Origin: Saccoglossus kowalevskii
Taxonomy: Eukaryota > Hemichordata > Enteropneusta > Harrimaniidae
Length of the DNA: 32,253 nt
Direction: 5' to 3'
Assembly: GCF_000003605.2 (NCBI RefSeq)
Contig: NW_003123414.1
Span: 255,741 to 287,993, forward strand
Part shown: positions 11,010-22,069 of the stretch, one piece after another
How positions within the stretch are numbered: position 1 is the stretch's first letter
Layout: every line of letters starts with the position of its first letter
Notes under the pieces: model-generated
The model's input: the letters and a program-made list of their open reading frames with translations, nothing else
Databases searched by the model: none
Told to the model about the DNA's origin: nothing
Made by a program: the position numbers and the translations under genes

Positions 11010-11571
11010 CTGTAAAGATGAATAGAATGGTCTTGATGTTTAAGTGAACTTTTCTCAATTATCGATTATAAAAATTCGCCGCGATAGGCTGAAAGACAAC
11101 GTTTTGTGATTGCAATCAGTATTCATAATGTAGAGTTAATTTTAACTCACTACTGAAAAACACATGTCAACAGATTAACCCAGTGTCAGAAGACAGGTCT
11201 TGACCCTAAGTCTGTGTTTAACCCTGAGATGAGACGCATGTGAACAACGTTCTAAGTGAAAACAACGCCCTCTAATGGCATTCCAATGGTAGGTGAATGA
11301 GGTGTGAATTACAACAATGCTTGTAAAAATGTATGTGTAACAAATATGAGTACAGAAATAAATTATTATAACCAGGAAAGCCAAGCTATAATAATATAAA
11401 TCACTGTGACATACAAACAGGATGCTAGTTTGCCACTGATAAGAAATATTTACAAAGCGATCTAGCCCTCCATTTGTCAAAATATGTAAACAATGTATAA
11501 GTTTGCTGTAATACAGGTGATTCAGAACAAGGTGTGAAAGAAACCATTTTATAAAAGGGGAATGGTCTTAC
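11010..11571. other. Intron 15, nothing firm
   Basis: Contains AACGCCCTCTAATGG near 11,265, a word (GCGCCCTC or like) also seen near 4,411, 7,252 and 13,804 that may mark repeat ends. ORFs here are exon 15 run-through or shadows. Confidence 0.4.
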
Positions 11572-11756
11572 CTTGATATCCCAAGTGACACACTTATGCC
11601 CAGTAAGTCTACCATCATACAAGTGATTTGGAGCAAGGTCTAGACAAACAAAGTCTTTACAAGCCTTGGCATTGTAATAAAGTACTAATTTCTGAGACAA
11701 AGATTGTTCAGAGATATCACCAGATTCTGACTGGAACAGCAGTAAATGATTTGGAC
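11572..11756 (-). CDS. NBEAL: NBEAL exon 15 (residues 730-791)
   Basis: The exon is 185 nt, with acceptor TTTTTCCAG and donor ATCAAG|GTAAGA. It reads GPNHLLLFQSESGDISEQSL, then LVLYYNAKACKDFVCLDLAP, then GRLTGHKCVTWDIK. It matches LLYYTAKACKNSICLDLS and GRLTGNKVVNWDIK of NBEAL1. This is the link from the ConA-like fold into the DUF4704-type region. Confidence 0.96.
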
Positions 11757-11959
11757 CTGGAAAAAGATAGTAATAAAGTTTGAATTATAAACAAATGACC
11801 TGACGGTCGAAATAGCTCCACTGTCTTCATTATCATGGAACAAGCAGTAAAGTGGGATTATGCTATTATATATTCAAAGTATACTTTAAAGTTGTATTAT
11901 GTTTTATATTTAGTTGAAAGTCCTCTGTAAATAAGGGCTTACGATTTTGAACTAGTTGT

Positions 11960-12213
11960 CAAAAATAAATTTTTTTACCAAAAACGAGAAAAATGTTCAC
12001 TAAAAATCCAAATTTGCATATTTTGAGACAAATTTAACAAATCTGACAGTGGACCACCCCAAGTACCTTTGGTACAAATTTGAATGTAATTGGTCAAGTA
12101 CTTATGAAGAAGAAGTCGTTTAAAAGAAAACTTCACGCGGGACGGACGACGCCGGAGAGACCCCCATACCAACAGCTCCGCTGGGTCATCTGCGATGACA
12201 GCGGAGCTAAAAA
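11960..12213 (+). repeat. Second copy of the AGCGGAGCT-ended dispersed repeat
   Basis: It shares with 158-397 the order TTTACCAAAAA, ATGTTCAC, CAAATCTGA, AGAAGAAGTCG, GACGGACGACG, then CAGCTCCGCT..AGCGGAGCTAAAAA. It is diverged internally. A 75-residue + ORF and a 65-residue - ORF arise from it and are not genes. Confidence 0.75.
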
Positions 12214-12512
12214 CAAGTCATATCATGACAGGATAGAGTCCCTGTTGAAAATTACATGCATAAGACGTATGTTTCCCAAGTGCGAAATAGAACATAAACA
12301 GAACTAACAAAAATCATAGCAACATAGTGGTATCAAAAGATCTAGTGGGATTCGACAAATTAGATTATTCTGTAAAGATCAGTATTTGGACACTGAACTA
12401 TAAAAAATTCAAATTTTAGGGCAGACATTAGACCAGTACACATTTCACAAATTTTTACAGTTAATAGAAAAACTCCTATTTACGTGTACAATATAAAAAT
12501 GCCACCTACATG

Positions 12513-12713
12513 TACTGTAAAATACTTTATTTTAGCTAGAAATATTTTTCCCTGAAAAGAATTTTGGGTGTTTTGTATGTAATTTATTTTCACTGATTTT
12601 GAAAAGTTGAAATGTAAAATATGGGAAAAAAGGTATATTCACTGGATTTTATTTTCATTGAATCATACCTTCCGCGAAAATTAATTACAAGAGAAAATAA
12701 AGTATTTTACAGT
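12513..12713. mobile_element. Family A hairpin element (MITE-like)
   Basis: Opens TACTGTAAAATACTTTATTT and closes AAATAAAGTATTTTACAGTG. The inner sequence matches 8,362-8,573 at GGGTGTTTTGTATGTAATT and ATTCACTGGATTTTATTTTC. In intron 14. Confidence 0.8.
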
Positions 12714-12899
12714 GTCTATTATGACCAGTGACTGCCAGTTTGGCAATAATTTTATCAAATATACCTTTGTATAAAAACTAAAATTACAGAATATAATTAT
12801 GGTACATGTGTTACCTTGGGTGGTCAATATACACAGGCTTGACTGTACTAAACTGCAGAATGATACACAGAAAATCACATTGAATACTTAAAGACGTAC

Positions 12900-13194
12900 C
12901 TTGCTGACAAAGATATTTGATATGTGATGGATTGAGAGCTTCATGGAAGACGCAAACGCTACCCATCTGTCCCTGCAGAGAGCATGGCACTCCCCAATCA
13001 CCATCTTGTGATCCAGCCGCTGTACTAATAACCAGAGCTTCTTGGAAGGAACCACGTGGAGATAGGGGGACAGGTAGATTGAATGGAAAGGAGGTGACTG
13101 GCTGCACTAATGTTGGTGATAGTGGTGATTCCGGTGGGTAGCGAGGTACATTTGTACGATGTCCTCCGGATCCTATTCTACATAATGTAAATGC
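12900..13194 (-). CDS. NBEAL: NBEAL exon 14, end of ConA-like domain (residues 632-729)
   Basis: The exon is 295 nt, with acceptor CCTTGGCAG and donor CAGCAAG|GTACGT. It reads AFTLCRIGSGGHRTNVPRYP, a Pro/Ser-rich stretch, then SQDGDWGVPCSLQGQMGSVC, then FHEALNPSHIKYLCQQ. It matches CCIGSAGQRTTTPP and [20 protein letters not shown] of NBEAL1. The Pro-rich middle is a surface loop also present in vertebrates. The last base begins a Gly codon. Confidence 0.95.
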
Positions 13195-13612
13195 CTGCCA
13201 AGGAAATGAACAGGTACAAAGTGAAATGCATGTAATATGGTAAAACAAGTTTGAACTATTTATCATCTGAATAGGGAGGGGGTAACTCTAAAGTTTACAG
13301 AGGGGATACCAAATATTATTATTATAGCTATGTAACGTATGCAGTCAAAACATCAAGTGGGATTTGATGTATTTTGTGGGTATTTTCACGCTTTTTAATG
13401 CGCTATATAGATTTGATGATAGTCAATTTCAAAAAAGGTAGTATCTAGACAAATTATCCTCTCTCTCACATTATTGAGCTATAAAATAGAATTGAAATTC
13501 TGAATCAAATTGTTTGATTTTTGCCGCAGATGTTCTGTCTGCGATATGCAAAATCTCGTAGTTAGCAATAAAGCACCTATTAGAATTTACAATAAAAACA
13601 AGAATAACTTAC
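13195..13612. other. Intron 13, nothing recognised
   Basis: AT-rich intron of 418 bases with no ORF or repeat that I could identify. Confidence 0.5.
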
Positions 13613-13732
13613 TTCATTCATTGCAGGAAATTTGAGCTGAGTAGTGAGTACCATACAACCATCTATGAACACAGATACTTGACTTTGACCAAAAGGTCTT
13701 TTACCACTAGAATGTACTATATCTAATGCATG
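13613..13732 (-). CDS. NBEAL: NBEAL exon 13, ConA-like domain (residues 592-631)
   Basis: The exon is 120 nt, exactly 40 codons in phase 0 on both sides, so skipping it would keep the frame. The acceptor is TTATTTCAG and the donor AATGAA|GTAAGT. It reads HALDIVHSSGKRPFGQSQVS and ends LKFPAMNE. It matches VVHMPGKRPFGQSFVYIYD and LRFPAMNE of NBEAL1. Confidence 0.95.
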
Positions 13733-14294
13733 CTGAAATAATCATACAAACTAAGTCAGATTGAGTGGGAATAAAATCATAGCTTATAATGGTAGTATAC
13801 AAATAGCGCCCTCAAGTGATGGTCCAGGAGTGCTTCTGAGATGTCAAAATGATGTACATTGTACAACTAAACAAAACTTGGAACAGAAAGTTGAAATAGT
13901 TCAGAAACTTAAAGATCTATCAGATAAATTAGTGACCAACAAGCTACTACAACATTACACAATTTATTTATTATTTAATTAATTAATTTTATTTATTTGT
14001 TTGTTAGTTTGTTGATGTTTTTTTGTTTATTTATTACAGATCTCATGAGAGAAGGAGAAATTGAATGCTTGGTATTTTTCAACAAAACAACAACAATTAT
14101 CTTGCTTTTATCTGGAATTCAACAATATCCACTTATGTGAGTGTTAAAATTGTGTTGGAAAATATATTTTTTTTTAAATGGGTAACATCTTTTGGAGAGG
14201 AAGAGCAAAACCTTTCACGAGGGTGGCAAGATTTATTAGTTCACATATTTCATATATTATAAATGAAGAAAAATATTGATGATAAAATACTGAC
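13733..14294. other. Intron 12, simple sequence
   Basis: Contains ATAGCGCCCTCAAGTGATGG near 13,801 (possible repeat end) and a TTTATTTGTTTG-type simple stretch at about 13,970-14,036. A 73-residue + ORF resembles nothing known. Confidence 0.4.
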
Positions 14295-14427
14295 CCACTG
14301 ATTGTCTGTGAATGGATGGTCTACGACGGCCACTGTGAAATATTCCTTTTTTGTACACATTGCTATCACAAGAATACATTCCATGGTGAAGAATGCTTCA
14401 AAACCAGTACCACTGTCTGTGAAAAAG
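14295..14427 (-). CDS. NBEAL: NBEAL exon 12, ConA-like domain (residues 547-591)
   Basis: The exon is 133 nt, with acceptor TTTTTGCAG and donor CAGTGG|GTCAGT. It reads SFFTDSGTGFEAFFTMECIL, then VIAMCTKKEYFTVAV, and ends FTDNQW. It is very close to SFFTGSGMGFEAFI of NBEAL1. The donor GTCAGT is weaker than most in this gene. Confidence 0.95.
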
Positions 14428-15314
14428 CTGCAAAAATAAACAAAGAAGATTTTAAAATAAGTCAATAGCAGTGGATTTTTATGAGTACCTCAATTTTATA
14501 TTCCATATACATATTACAAGTTCACAGACGATTACAAACAAGTGTCCCCATTGCAACAACCAGAAAAAAAAAATAATATTTCTAATTCAGTACTACCATA
14601 GACTCTGTAGAGTCCATGAGTTGATACTTTATCATTGATAAAACCTTTATATTTGTTCTATTACATGATGTACTGAATAAAGTAAATGCTTTGTTATTGA
14701 ATGGTTGTACAGGTATGACCCTTTCTGGAGTCAAATATTATTGATTAATTCATGAATGATGAAAGTGAAAAATTGTAATACTAGCTATTTGTTATATACA
14801 TGTATAATCAAAATATTATCAACCAGTTGCATTTAAGTTTATATCATTTTAGGGTGTCATCATAACGCATGGAAGATAAGATTCTCTGGTCAATGATCAA
14901 AGATGGACTATATTACAAACACAATATTCGGTGTGACGCATTTTAACGCAAGTTAAAATTTGTTTTAGCATAGACCTTCTATTTTATGGTTTGAGATGCA
15001 AACCAGACTTGAGTTGTTTCTTGAAAAGCCATTACCTCTTTCCCTTTTGAATTCATAGAATAACTTTTTAAACTAACGATGAGATGTATTGTAGTGAAGG
15101 TAATAATCAATATATGTCAGGTTTTGATGATAAGTATAACTTTTTCCCCCCAGATTTGATTTTTGGCAAAGTTACTTAAAATCAACAGAGCAATCAAATA
15201 ACGTTTGCTAACAATAGAACTTTGAAATCAAGAAATGAGTTACCCGTGTCTAAAAGTCATCAGAAATACTACCTGTCATAAACTATTATGTTAAGAAATA
15301 GAAGACTGGCTTAC
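14428..15314. other. Intron 11, nothing recognised
   Basis: AT-rich intron of 887 bases. No conserved ORF, RNA gene or repeat copy was seen. Confidence 0.5.
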
Positions 15315-15445
15315 CTGTATAACTGTCTGCGACATAGACCAGTGTCAAATGACTGTGGGGTAATGGGGTTGGAATCCAGATTGATCCAAGTGTGGTAAGT
15401 AAATCCATGACCTGGCCATTTAGGAATACCAGGTATAGATATACC
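15315..15445 (-). CDS. NBEAL: NBEAL exon 11, start of ConA-like domain (residues 504-546)
   Basis: The exon is 131 nt, with acceptor TTATTTTAG and donor TACAG|GTAAGC. It reads GISIPGIPKWPGHGFTYHTW and ends CRRQLY with a split Ser codon. IPKWPGxGF plus an aromatic-rich strand is the opening of the concanavalin A-like/LamG fold inserted in neurobeachin-type proteins. No ligand for the fold can be read from the sequence. Confidence 0.95.
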
Positions 15446-15704
15446 CTAAAATAACAATAGATTAAGGTTAGGATTCAACTGAATTAAAGTGACATAAGTT
15501 TCCTGTCAAAGTCATGCTTTAGATGTCATGCAATAGGTATTAAGGCGAGTGATGACATTCTCAGATTGAGTTCAATTTTGTCAACATAAGTGACATGATA
15601 CAAAGTGGAGCCAGTTTATTTGTTTTATTTTGCCCATGACATTCATTATTGCAATTTGTCTCAAGATTCACTTCATATCCAGGGTTTATTTATTCTCTAC
15701 TTAC

Positions 15705-15910
15705 AGCCGTATTATGTTGAAAGTCAAAATAATGAAGCGGTCCATCTTGGTCTTCTCGTCTAGCCATTACTGACATAACATGCATTAATTTACCACATAG
15801 CATTGATAAAGCATTGTCTTCTTTACCACGCAATAAACCAATCAGCTTTTTGAATTCTCTAGCGGTAATACTATGTATTCCGAGATACTCTAGTAAACCA
15901 CACAGGTGCT
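15705..15910 (-). CDS. NBEAL: NBEAL exon 10 (residues 435-503)
   Basis: The exon is 206 nt, with acceptor TCTGTTTCAG and donor ACGGCT|GTAAGT. It reads EHLCGLLEYLGIHSITAREF, then KKLIGLLRGKEDNALSM, then GPLHYFDFQHNTA. The end matches LQYFNLSHSMAGIS of NBEAL1, just before the ConA-like domain. Confidence 0.93.
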
Positions 15911-16378
15911 CTGAAACAGAGAATAAATTTACTTACCATAGGTGCAGGGTTATCCCAAGGGCTTATTTTTAGTTTTTCAATAAGCAATGGAGCCATTGCA
16001 GCATTACAATGAACACAATTGAGGCAATCAACATGTGATATTGTTATACAAAATAGCCGATACTCTATGCAATTTTTCTGGGGAGAACAATGAAGATATA
16101 TTTTAGATTTATATTACCGGTAGCAGGTGTTTATTGTCCCTGAATACTGCACCCTAAGGTTACATTGTTGTTTCCATGGAAACAACTTTGGGTACACCCA
16201 TTTTTTATTTGCTCTTTGTCTTTTATTTGATGGAATCTTGCACTCGGTGCATATCAAGAATCTGTAGTCTTCTACAATTTCCACATTTAAGTGATCATAC
16301 TTGAATGGGTTTTACTTTCCCAAATCTGGTTTAATTAGCAAAAACTTTATAAATAAAGAAATCTACAGTACTAATTAC
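15911..16378. other. Intron 9, nothing recognised
   Basis: Contains one TTACCGGTA word and a GTTTCCATGGAAAC palindrome near 16,171. Otherwise no structure that I can name. Confidence 0.4.
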
Positions 16379-16622
16379 CTAAGGCTTTGTTGTTGATATT
16401 CTCAGCTTTTCCAAGTACATCTAAAATAGCAGTAATCATGCGCACATTACAACTATGCATTCTGTTATGAGTGCTAAAGGTACAGATGAATTTCAATGAC
16501 TCAGCCAACCATGTCTGCATTTCAGGGTCTTCAATGGCTGGAATCCATCGCAGTAACAGCAAAGCAACTTTACTGTTTGGTAGACTTGGTTTCAGTTTTT
16601 TACTGAATTGAGCTTCAACAAC
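16379..16622 (-). CDS. NBEAL: NBEAL exon 9 (residues 354-434)
   Basis: The exon is 244 nt, with acceptor TTATTTCAG and donor CCTTAG|GTAATT. It reads VVEAQFSKKLKPSLPNSKVA, then LLLLRWIPAIEDPEMQTWLA and FICTFSTHNRMHSCN. It matches [20 protein letters not shown] of NBEAL1. It lies in the helical region before the ConA-like fold. The last base starts a Glu codon. Confidence 0.95.
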
Positions 16623-16689
16623 CTGAAATAATTGCAATGAATACATCAAGAATTAGGATATTTTTAGCAAACATTGTAAGAGCAATTTC

Positions 16690-17130
16690 AAGTAATTTTT
16701 AAGTTATTTTCCAGTAATTTTAATTAAATTTCAGGTTATTACCAAGTACATTAAGTACTTTTTAAGTTATTTTCCAGTAATCTTAATTAATTTTCAGGTT
16801 ATTACCAAGTACAATAAGTACTTTTTAAGTTATTTTCCAGTAATTTTAATTAATTTTCAGGCTATTACCAAGTACATTTCTTAAGTACTTTTTAAGTTAT
16901 TTTCAAGTAATTTTAATTAAATTTCAGGTTATTACCAAGTACATTTCATAAGTACTTTTCAAGTAATTTTAATTAAATATCAGGTTATTACCAAGTACAT
17001 TTCATAAGTACTTTTTAAGTTATTTTCAAGTAATTTTAATTAATTTTCAGGTTATTACCAAGTACATTTCATAAATACTTTCACAGTAACTTACAAGTAA
17101 TTAACAAGTTATTGTCCAGTATTTTTTAAG
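16690..17130. repeat. ~63-68-bp tandem array in intron 8
   Basis: About six imperfect units built from TTATTACCAAGTACATT, AAGTACTTTTTAAGTTATTT, (C/A)AGTAATTTTAATTAA and TTTCAGG. Units are 63 to 68 bases. The array begins about 70 bases upstream (gene-wise) of the acceptor of exon 9. Confidence 0.85.
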
Positions 17131-17594
17131 TAATTTTCAGCAATAAAACAAATATCATAACAACTGTTTCACTGGCATTGCCAACTTTCGGCATAATTAT
17201 GAAAATGAAAAAAATTATATTTCTTTAACGTGGCAAAATCTGCAATTGATCCAAAGTAATTACCGGGGTACATGTACTGCATTAAACAGAAGAACATTGG
17301 TGATGGTAGTGGTTAAAGTTTTTGTCCCACATCACAGAGGTGCTGACTCAGCAGTACAAATCAGAGTAGGTTAGGGGGACTGATTCACACATGAACTTGC
17401 AATTAGCACCAAAGTCAGGAGAGAAAGTTTGAATATTTGGTACAAAATCAACTCAACATGTGACATAAAGATATAATTCCTAATTGGCTTCGATTTGAAT
17501 CATACATGTATGTCTCGCTAATAGTTGCATGTTGTTACTTATTTTTTTTTATCAGTCATTTGTTTTGTTGATCGTTTTTGGACACGATACTTAC

Positions 17595-17756
17595 CATGTC
17601 TAGGAGAGCCTGAAGCAGTTCTCTGCTCGGTTGTCCCAGACCCTTGAGTCCTTCACTGAGTTTCAAATAGCCATAGTTGTCCTTGAACGTCTCCTTAGCA
17701 GCCACAGATCCTGTCATCAAAGCTGACAAGGCTTTTACAATAAGAACACCAAACAC
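17595..17756 (-). CDS. NBEAL: NBEAL exon 8 (residues 300-353)
   Basis: The exon is 162 nt, with donor GACATG|GTAAGT. It reads VFGVLIVKALSALMTGSVAA, then GLGQPSRELLQALLDM. The counterpart is KSLGQPPLELLKELMNM in NBEAL1. Phase places the acceptor at GATAGACAG, but a more typical acceptor (AGAATGCAG, exon to 17,773) lies 17 nt upstream and would add EYDRQ in the same frame. The right-hand border is therefore uncertain; the rest is firm. Confidence 0.88.
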
Positions 17757-18669
17757 CTGTCTATCATATTCACCTGCATTCTTTTAAGAAAAATAAAGTA
17801 TTATAATATTACTAATATGGCATGAAGATTTGTACAGTAGTGAACTGTATACATCAATTACTTTGACTATGAATTATTTGGGAAAATTACTGTTACTGTA
17901 ACAGTGTGCTTTATTCATAATTTCAAACAGAAAACCGAAAGACTCAAATGCGGAACAAGTTTTATTTCCTGTCAATAAAAAGAAACTTCAAGTTCAAGGT
18001 GGATTGATAGCATCTGCATGTGACCATTTCCTGTAAGGTGACTGAACTGCCCTATATATGAAAACATCAAAATCTTGTTGAGAAATGTCTGGTGGGTTAA
18101 CTAAGAAAAGGATTAGTATGCAAAATTCAAAATCCTGAACATGTATAAGATTTTGTTTCCAAGAAAGAACTTTGCAATCAACATATGACAGGGTCAGTTT
18201 CATATCTTGCATAAGTATCTATGATCTTCCATATTGCCAAAGAATTGACATTATTCTGTCTAACCATAGAACCTGGTGAATACAGGTACATGTAGTAGTA
18301 AACTAAACTATACTAAATCTTTTTTTTAAATGCCTTTTGTGATTCACACATGAACACATCAGTATACAATCCAATAATTATTAATTATATTTTCAATTGA
18401 TGAATTTGAAAAAACAAAACTTCACCATGCACACAAAACAATATGAACAGTTAAACTTGAAAGTTTTGAACAAATTTGATAATATTTTTTTCAAAAATGT
18501 TTGGTACAGATGATTGGTTCCAGAACGAATACATAATTTAATAGAACACATTAGGAGATATTGTACAGAACATTATTTTTTTTTTCCTTTGATGTTTGCT
18601 ACAACTACAGGTTTCTGTACTCTCTCTATAGTACCAGGTTAGCTTGCAGTAAAATTATTATATCCATAC
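17757..18669. other. Intron 7, nothing recognised
   Basis: AT-rich intron of 913 bases. A 72-residue minus ORF at 17,994-18,212 has no recognisable features. Confidence 0.5.
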
Positions 18670-18776
18670 CTTTGCATTGTCTAGAACTCCCATGATATAC
18701 CTAAATGTATCCACCCCCAATAAGATGGCCTGCAAGGCTGCTTTATCTCTGCACTCCAACATAGCAGGCAATGAAC
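18670..18776 (-). CDS. NBEAL: NBEAL exon 7 (residues 264-299)
   Basis: The exon is 107 nt, with acceptor TTTTTTTTTCAG and donor GCAAAG|GTATGG. Two bases complete Gly, then it reads SLPAMLECRDKAALQAILLG and ends GVLDNAK. It matches ITAMLDCTDRPVLQAIFLN of NBEAL1. As read it ends in phase 0; see the finding on its junction with exon 8. Confidence 0.88.
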
Positions 18777-19194
18777 CTGAAAAAAAAAATCAATATTAAA
18801 TGAAACATAAATCAATAGAAGAAATAATACATGGAACATCTGCAAACAATTGAATTAATATGTACTCTACTTTCATTGACTCGGGTCCAAAATCTCAGAG
18901 TACACAAGTGCAACCAAACTATATCTCATACATGCTCAAGAAACTGCATTTAAATCTGAGTAAACCTTGGTGTACCTTTAATAACAACTTGCCTTCTTTG
19001 TTAATTCAGGTCTTTGTATATTACCAGGACCTGGGTTTGTTTAATTATCACCACTATAATTCCCATAAAAATGTAGCCCTCACACCCCTCAACATTTTCC
19101 ACTGAGATTTGTAATGGTACGATCCATCTGTCACTGATTCAGATCAAGGTCATGACATGACATCACTAAAAACCTGAGCATTACAACCTAAGCT

Positions 19195-19440
19195 AATTAT
19201 TTATTCTGAGCATGCTCAGTTGCTCTGTCAGTGCAGTCGGGAGAGGTAATTTTGGATGAAAATTTTGAAAAAGACCCACTTAGAAAATTACGTGCATACT
19301 CGGCAGAGACTTGTTCATCAACCTGCCAAGTTTCATCGATATCTGCTGCAGAAATGTAAATGTTGGAGGTGGAAACGGAAAATGGACATTGACAAAATGT
19401 GTGTATTATACTGCTGCGCCTGAACGGGGACTAATTACTG
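19195..19440. repeat. Probable dispersed repeat (CAAGTTTCATCGATAT type)
   Basis: Contains CCAAGTTTCATCGATATCTG and TATACTGCTGCGCCTGAACG near its end, wording I associate with repeats shared among marine invertebrate genomes. No second copy lies in this window, so this is from memory only. Confidence 0.3.
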
Positions 19441-19474
19441 AATTACATATTTAGTATTATATTTGTATAAACTT

Positions 19475-19672
19475 TATTAACCCTTTGAGCACCAATTTGT
19501 TCACATTTTCTGAAATTTTCACTGAATTCAATCGTAATTTTGAACCAAACAGACAAAATGTGACATTAAATCTAGTTTTTGATCAAAAAATTTGATATTC
19601 TCACAACAATTTATGTTGAAAACGAGCTGACTATAAATGATAATATTTTGAGGATGGTGCCTGCGGACCGTG
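19475..19672 (+). repeat. Diverged member of the GAGC(G/A)CCA dispersed repeat family
   Basis: Starts TTAACCCTTTGAGCACCAA, continues TAATTTTGAACCAAACAGAC and ends with a TGACTATAAATGATAATATT stretch. It resembles 7,287-7,425 in order and wording but is more diverged. An inverted piece with GTGCAGACTATAAATGAGA and GTGAAAAGGTTAA occurs near 28,590-28,662. Confidence 0.5.
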
Positions 19673-19698
19673 TACTAGTATGAGTATGTACAACTCAC

Positions 19699-19798
19699 CC
19701 AACATAGAATGCTGTAGTTCTATACTTTTATGTTTGCCATCTTTATCAGCAAGCACCATTAAGAAGATATCAACAACAGTACTCACGTCAACTTGTCT
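19699..19798 (-). CDS. NBEAL: NBEAL exon 6 (residues 231-263)
   Basis: The exon is 100 nt, with acceptor TTTATTTCAG and donor TTGG|GTGAGT. It reads RQVDVSTVVDIFLMVLADKD and ends HSMLG with the Gly codon split. It corresponds to the STILENYFKLLNSD stretch of NBEAL1. Similarity is weaker here, but position, phase and splice sites all fit. Confidence 0.85.
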
Positions 19799-20146
19799 CT
19801 GAAATAAAATAAAATCAGATACATTTTTGTAAGTCCCATAAATATTGAAACGACACTGTCATCAGAACAGTACATGTGTGTATTATACTGTTCTATCATT
19901 GTGTTTTATGTTATTGGGTTGGTCTTTTCCTACATTGTGCGTACAGCATGCTATGCGTAGTTCAAAACATAAAGAATGCTAATGGTCGTTACTGCAATAA
20001 CAAAAAAAATTGAACTAATGATGAAGTACACATAAACTTGACAATTGTTTGAATTTATATCATGTCTGTGAATGTACTACTTGTTTTCTAACAGACATGT
20101 GAAAGTTCATTGTTGCATGTGACCTGTCATCTTTGCCAGTTCATCA

Positions 20147-20206
20147 ATTCAGTCATCATCAATTCAGTCATCATCAATTCAGTCATCATCAATTCAGTCA
20201 TCGCGT
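20147..20206 (+). repeat. 15-bp tandem repeat, four copies
   Basis: Four near-perfect head-to-tail copies of CATCAATTCAGTCAT. In intron 5. Confidence 0.9.
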
Positions 20207-20616
20207 CACAATTTTACATTGGAAGAATTCCACTATGAACCTTTATTTCTTGATGACAAAATAAATCACAAAGATGCACGTTTTTGTGAATTTCCAGTGG
20301 TAAATGAAACAGTCAGTTAAGCTATGACTCAATATAAGACGACAAAATCTATTGGTTCAAATTTGAAATTGATTGGAGTTGTTGTTACAGGAATGCTGAT
20401 TGATGAATCCAACTCCTTAGTGCAGCCAATCAAATCATTCAGTTTAGACCAAATACAGCCTTTCCTAATACGATCACGTACTGGTATGTAGGGACGGCCA
20501 TAAATGTTCGGCTTCATTGAAATTGGGTGCTGCCTCCCAATGCACATGTGCATTTATGAGAAAAGTTACGACTTTAAGGAGGCGTATATACAAAATTAAA
20601 AGATTCTAGAACCCAC

Positions 20617-20876
20617 CTTATCAGGGCTGCAGACATGTATAACATGTATCATACGATTCACACATTTCAGTGCTAACTCTACCACTTCATTTTTAGCTGG
20701 CAAGTTCTGAGTCACGCCCTTTGAGCTGATAAACTTGAACAGTGTATCTACAGTAAAGGGGTTGATGGCCTTCAGGGCGTTCACCTGCATTCCTGACATG
20801 ATGGCCCCGAACATGTGTAATAAATGGCATTGTTGGCGAGAGGTTAAACACCAAGATTCTTCTTCAGTCAGACTCT
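20617..20876 (-). CDS. NBEAL: NBEAL exon 5 (residues 144-230)
   Basis: The exon is 260 nt, with acceptor TTTATTGCAG and donor GATAAG|GTGGGT. It reads ESLTEEESWCLTSRQQCHLL, then HMFGAIMSGMQVNALKAINP, then ELALKCVNRMIHVI. The counterpart is [20 protein letters not shown] in vertebrate NBEAL1. It is part of the N-terminal armadillo-like helical region and ends in phase 0. Confidence 0.95.
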
Positions 20877-21698
20877 CTGCAATAAACAATATGTATAAGA
20901 CTGGTATTTCTTTCTCAGTCTGCTCTTTTCTGCTCATAGCTTGTTTGTTTTAAGCTGAAATTTGCTAAATTTTGTGTGTTCATTTAAAAATTAATGTTGA
21001 ATTTTGATGTCAGCCCAATTTTCTCAAATTCACAAAAATGTTCCTTGGCAGTTTCAAATACGGAGGAAAAATCACAAACTTGTAAATTCTTTGAACAATT
21101 TTTTACTAAAGAACTCCATCCTTACCCCTTTCAGTGCCATTATCAACATGTAACAAATGATTTTATAGTATACTCCTTTTTACACTAAATGTTGATAAGA
21201 AATTAAAAGCAATATCTAAAACTGTTAATATGGTCCAAAATGATGATGAAACTTAGTGAAAATTTTACAAAATGTGAAAATATTTGCACTGAATTTTGGG
21301 TATGAAAAATATCTGGTACTAAAAACGTTAGAGAGACACTTTTGTTTATACATTGTATAATCATTTAGAATATTATAGTAAATCTACTGAAAATACTAAT
21401 TTGTATTGTCATTACAAAACATCTATATACATCACAGAATTATCTGGCTGCCATGTGCATCACTGCATTTTTTTACCAAAATTTTGTCAGAATTTTAGAA
21501 AAAATCAAATCTTCATAAAAAATCAAAACACAATTTGAATAACAATTCAAAAAAACAAAAAGAAAAGTGCATACATGCACCGCTTTGGCAAACAAATAGA
21601 CTAGAATAATGTTTCTTATTTTTCTGAGCCTTATAGAAATTACGGAATACCTGGAGGAAAGGTGGTGACACCTGTGCAATAACAACTAGCTATTTAAC
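20877..21698. other. Right part of intron 4, nothing recognised
   Basis: AT-rich, with small ORFs on both strands that resemble no known protein. Confidence 0.5.
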
Positions 21699-21901
21699 TA
21701 CTGTAGAATATTTTATTTTCGCTTGGAATTTATTTTCGCTGAATGGATGATTCCGTGAAAATAAAATCCAGCGAATATACTTTTTTTCCTATATTTCACA
21801 TTAAATTCATCAAAAATCAGTGAAAATAAGTTCCATACAAAACGCCCAAAAAGCCTTTTCAGCGAAAATTAATTCCAGCGAAAATAAAGTATTCCACAGT
21901 A
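21699..21901. mobile_element. Family A hairpin element, full copy (MITE-like)
   Basis: Opens TACTGTAGAATATTTTATTT and closes AATAAAGTATTCCACAGTA. Inside, AGTGAAAATAAGTTCCATAC and AACGCCCAAAAAGCC mirror, in reverse complement, the 8,362 copy. The stem is near complete. In intron 4. Confidence 0.85.
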
Positions 21902-22069
21902 ATTTCCAAAAGTAAACAAAAATTTAAGTAAATTAGTGTTAAAATATCAATCAACAAGAATTGATTTACAAATTTCAGTGGACAGGTAGAGAACAAAATT
22001 GCTTATTTCTATATTTTTCTTTGTACATGTATTTCACTTTAAAGATGTGAAAATTTTGATTCATCTTAC

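Noticed and set aside
13761-13982. 73-residue + ORF with a charged, helix-like C-terminal half
   Set aside because: In intron 12, antisense to the gene, with no known domain. It overlaps a possible repeat end (ATAGCGCCCTC).
20329-20553. 74-residue minus ORF with a protein-like composition
   Set aside because: It lies wholly inside intron 5 and resembles no family I know. It may be a decayed element fragment, but I cannot support a call.
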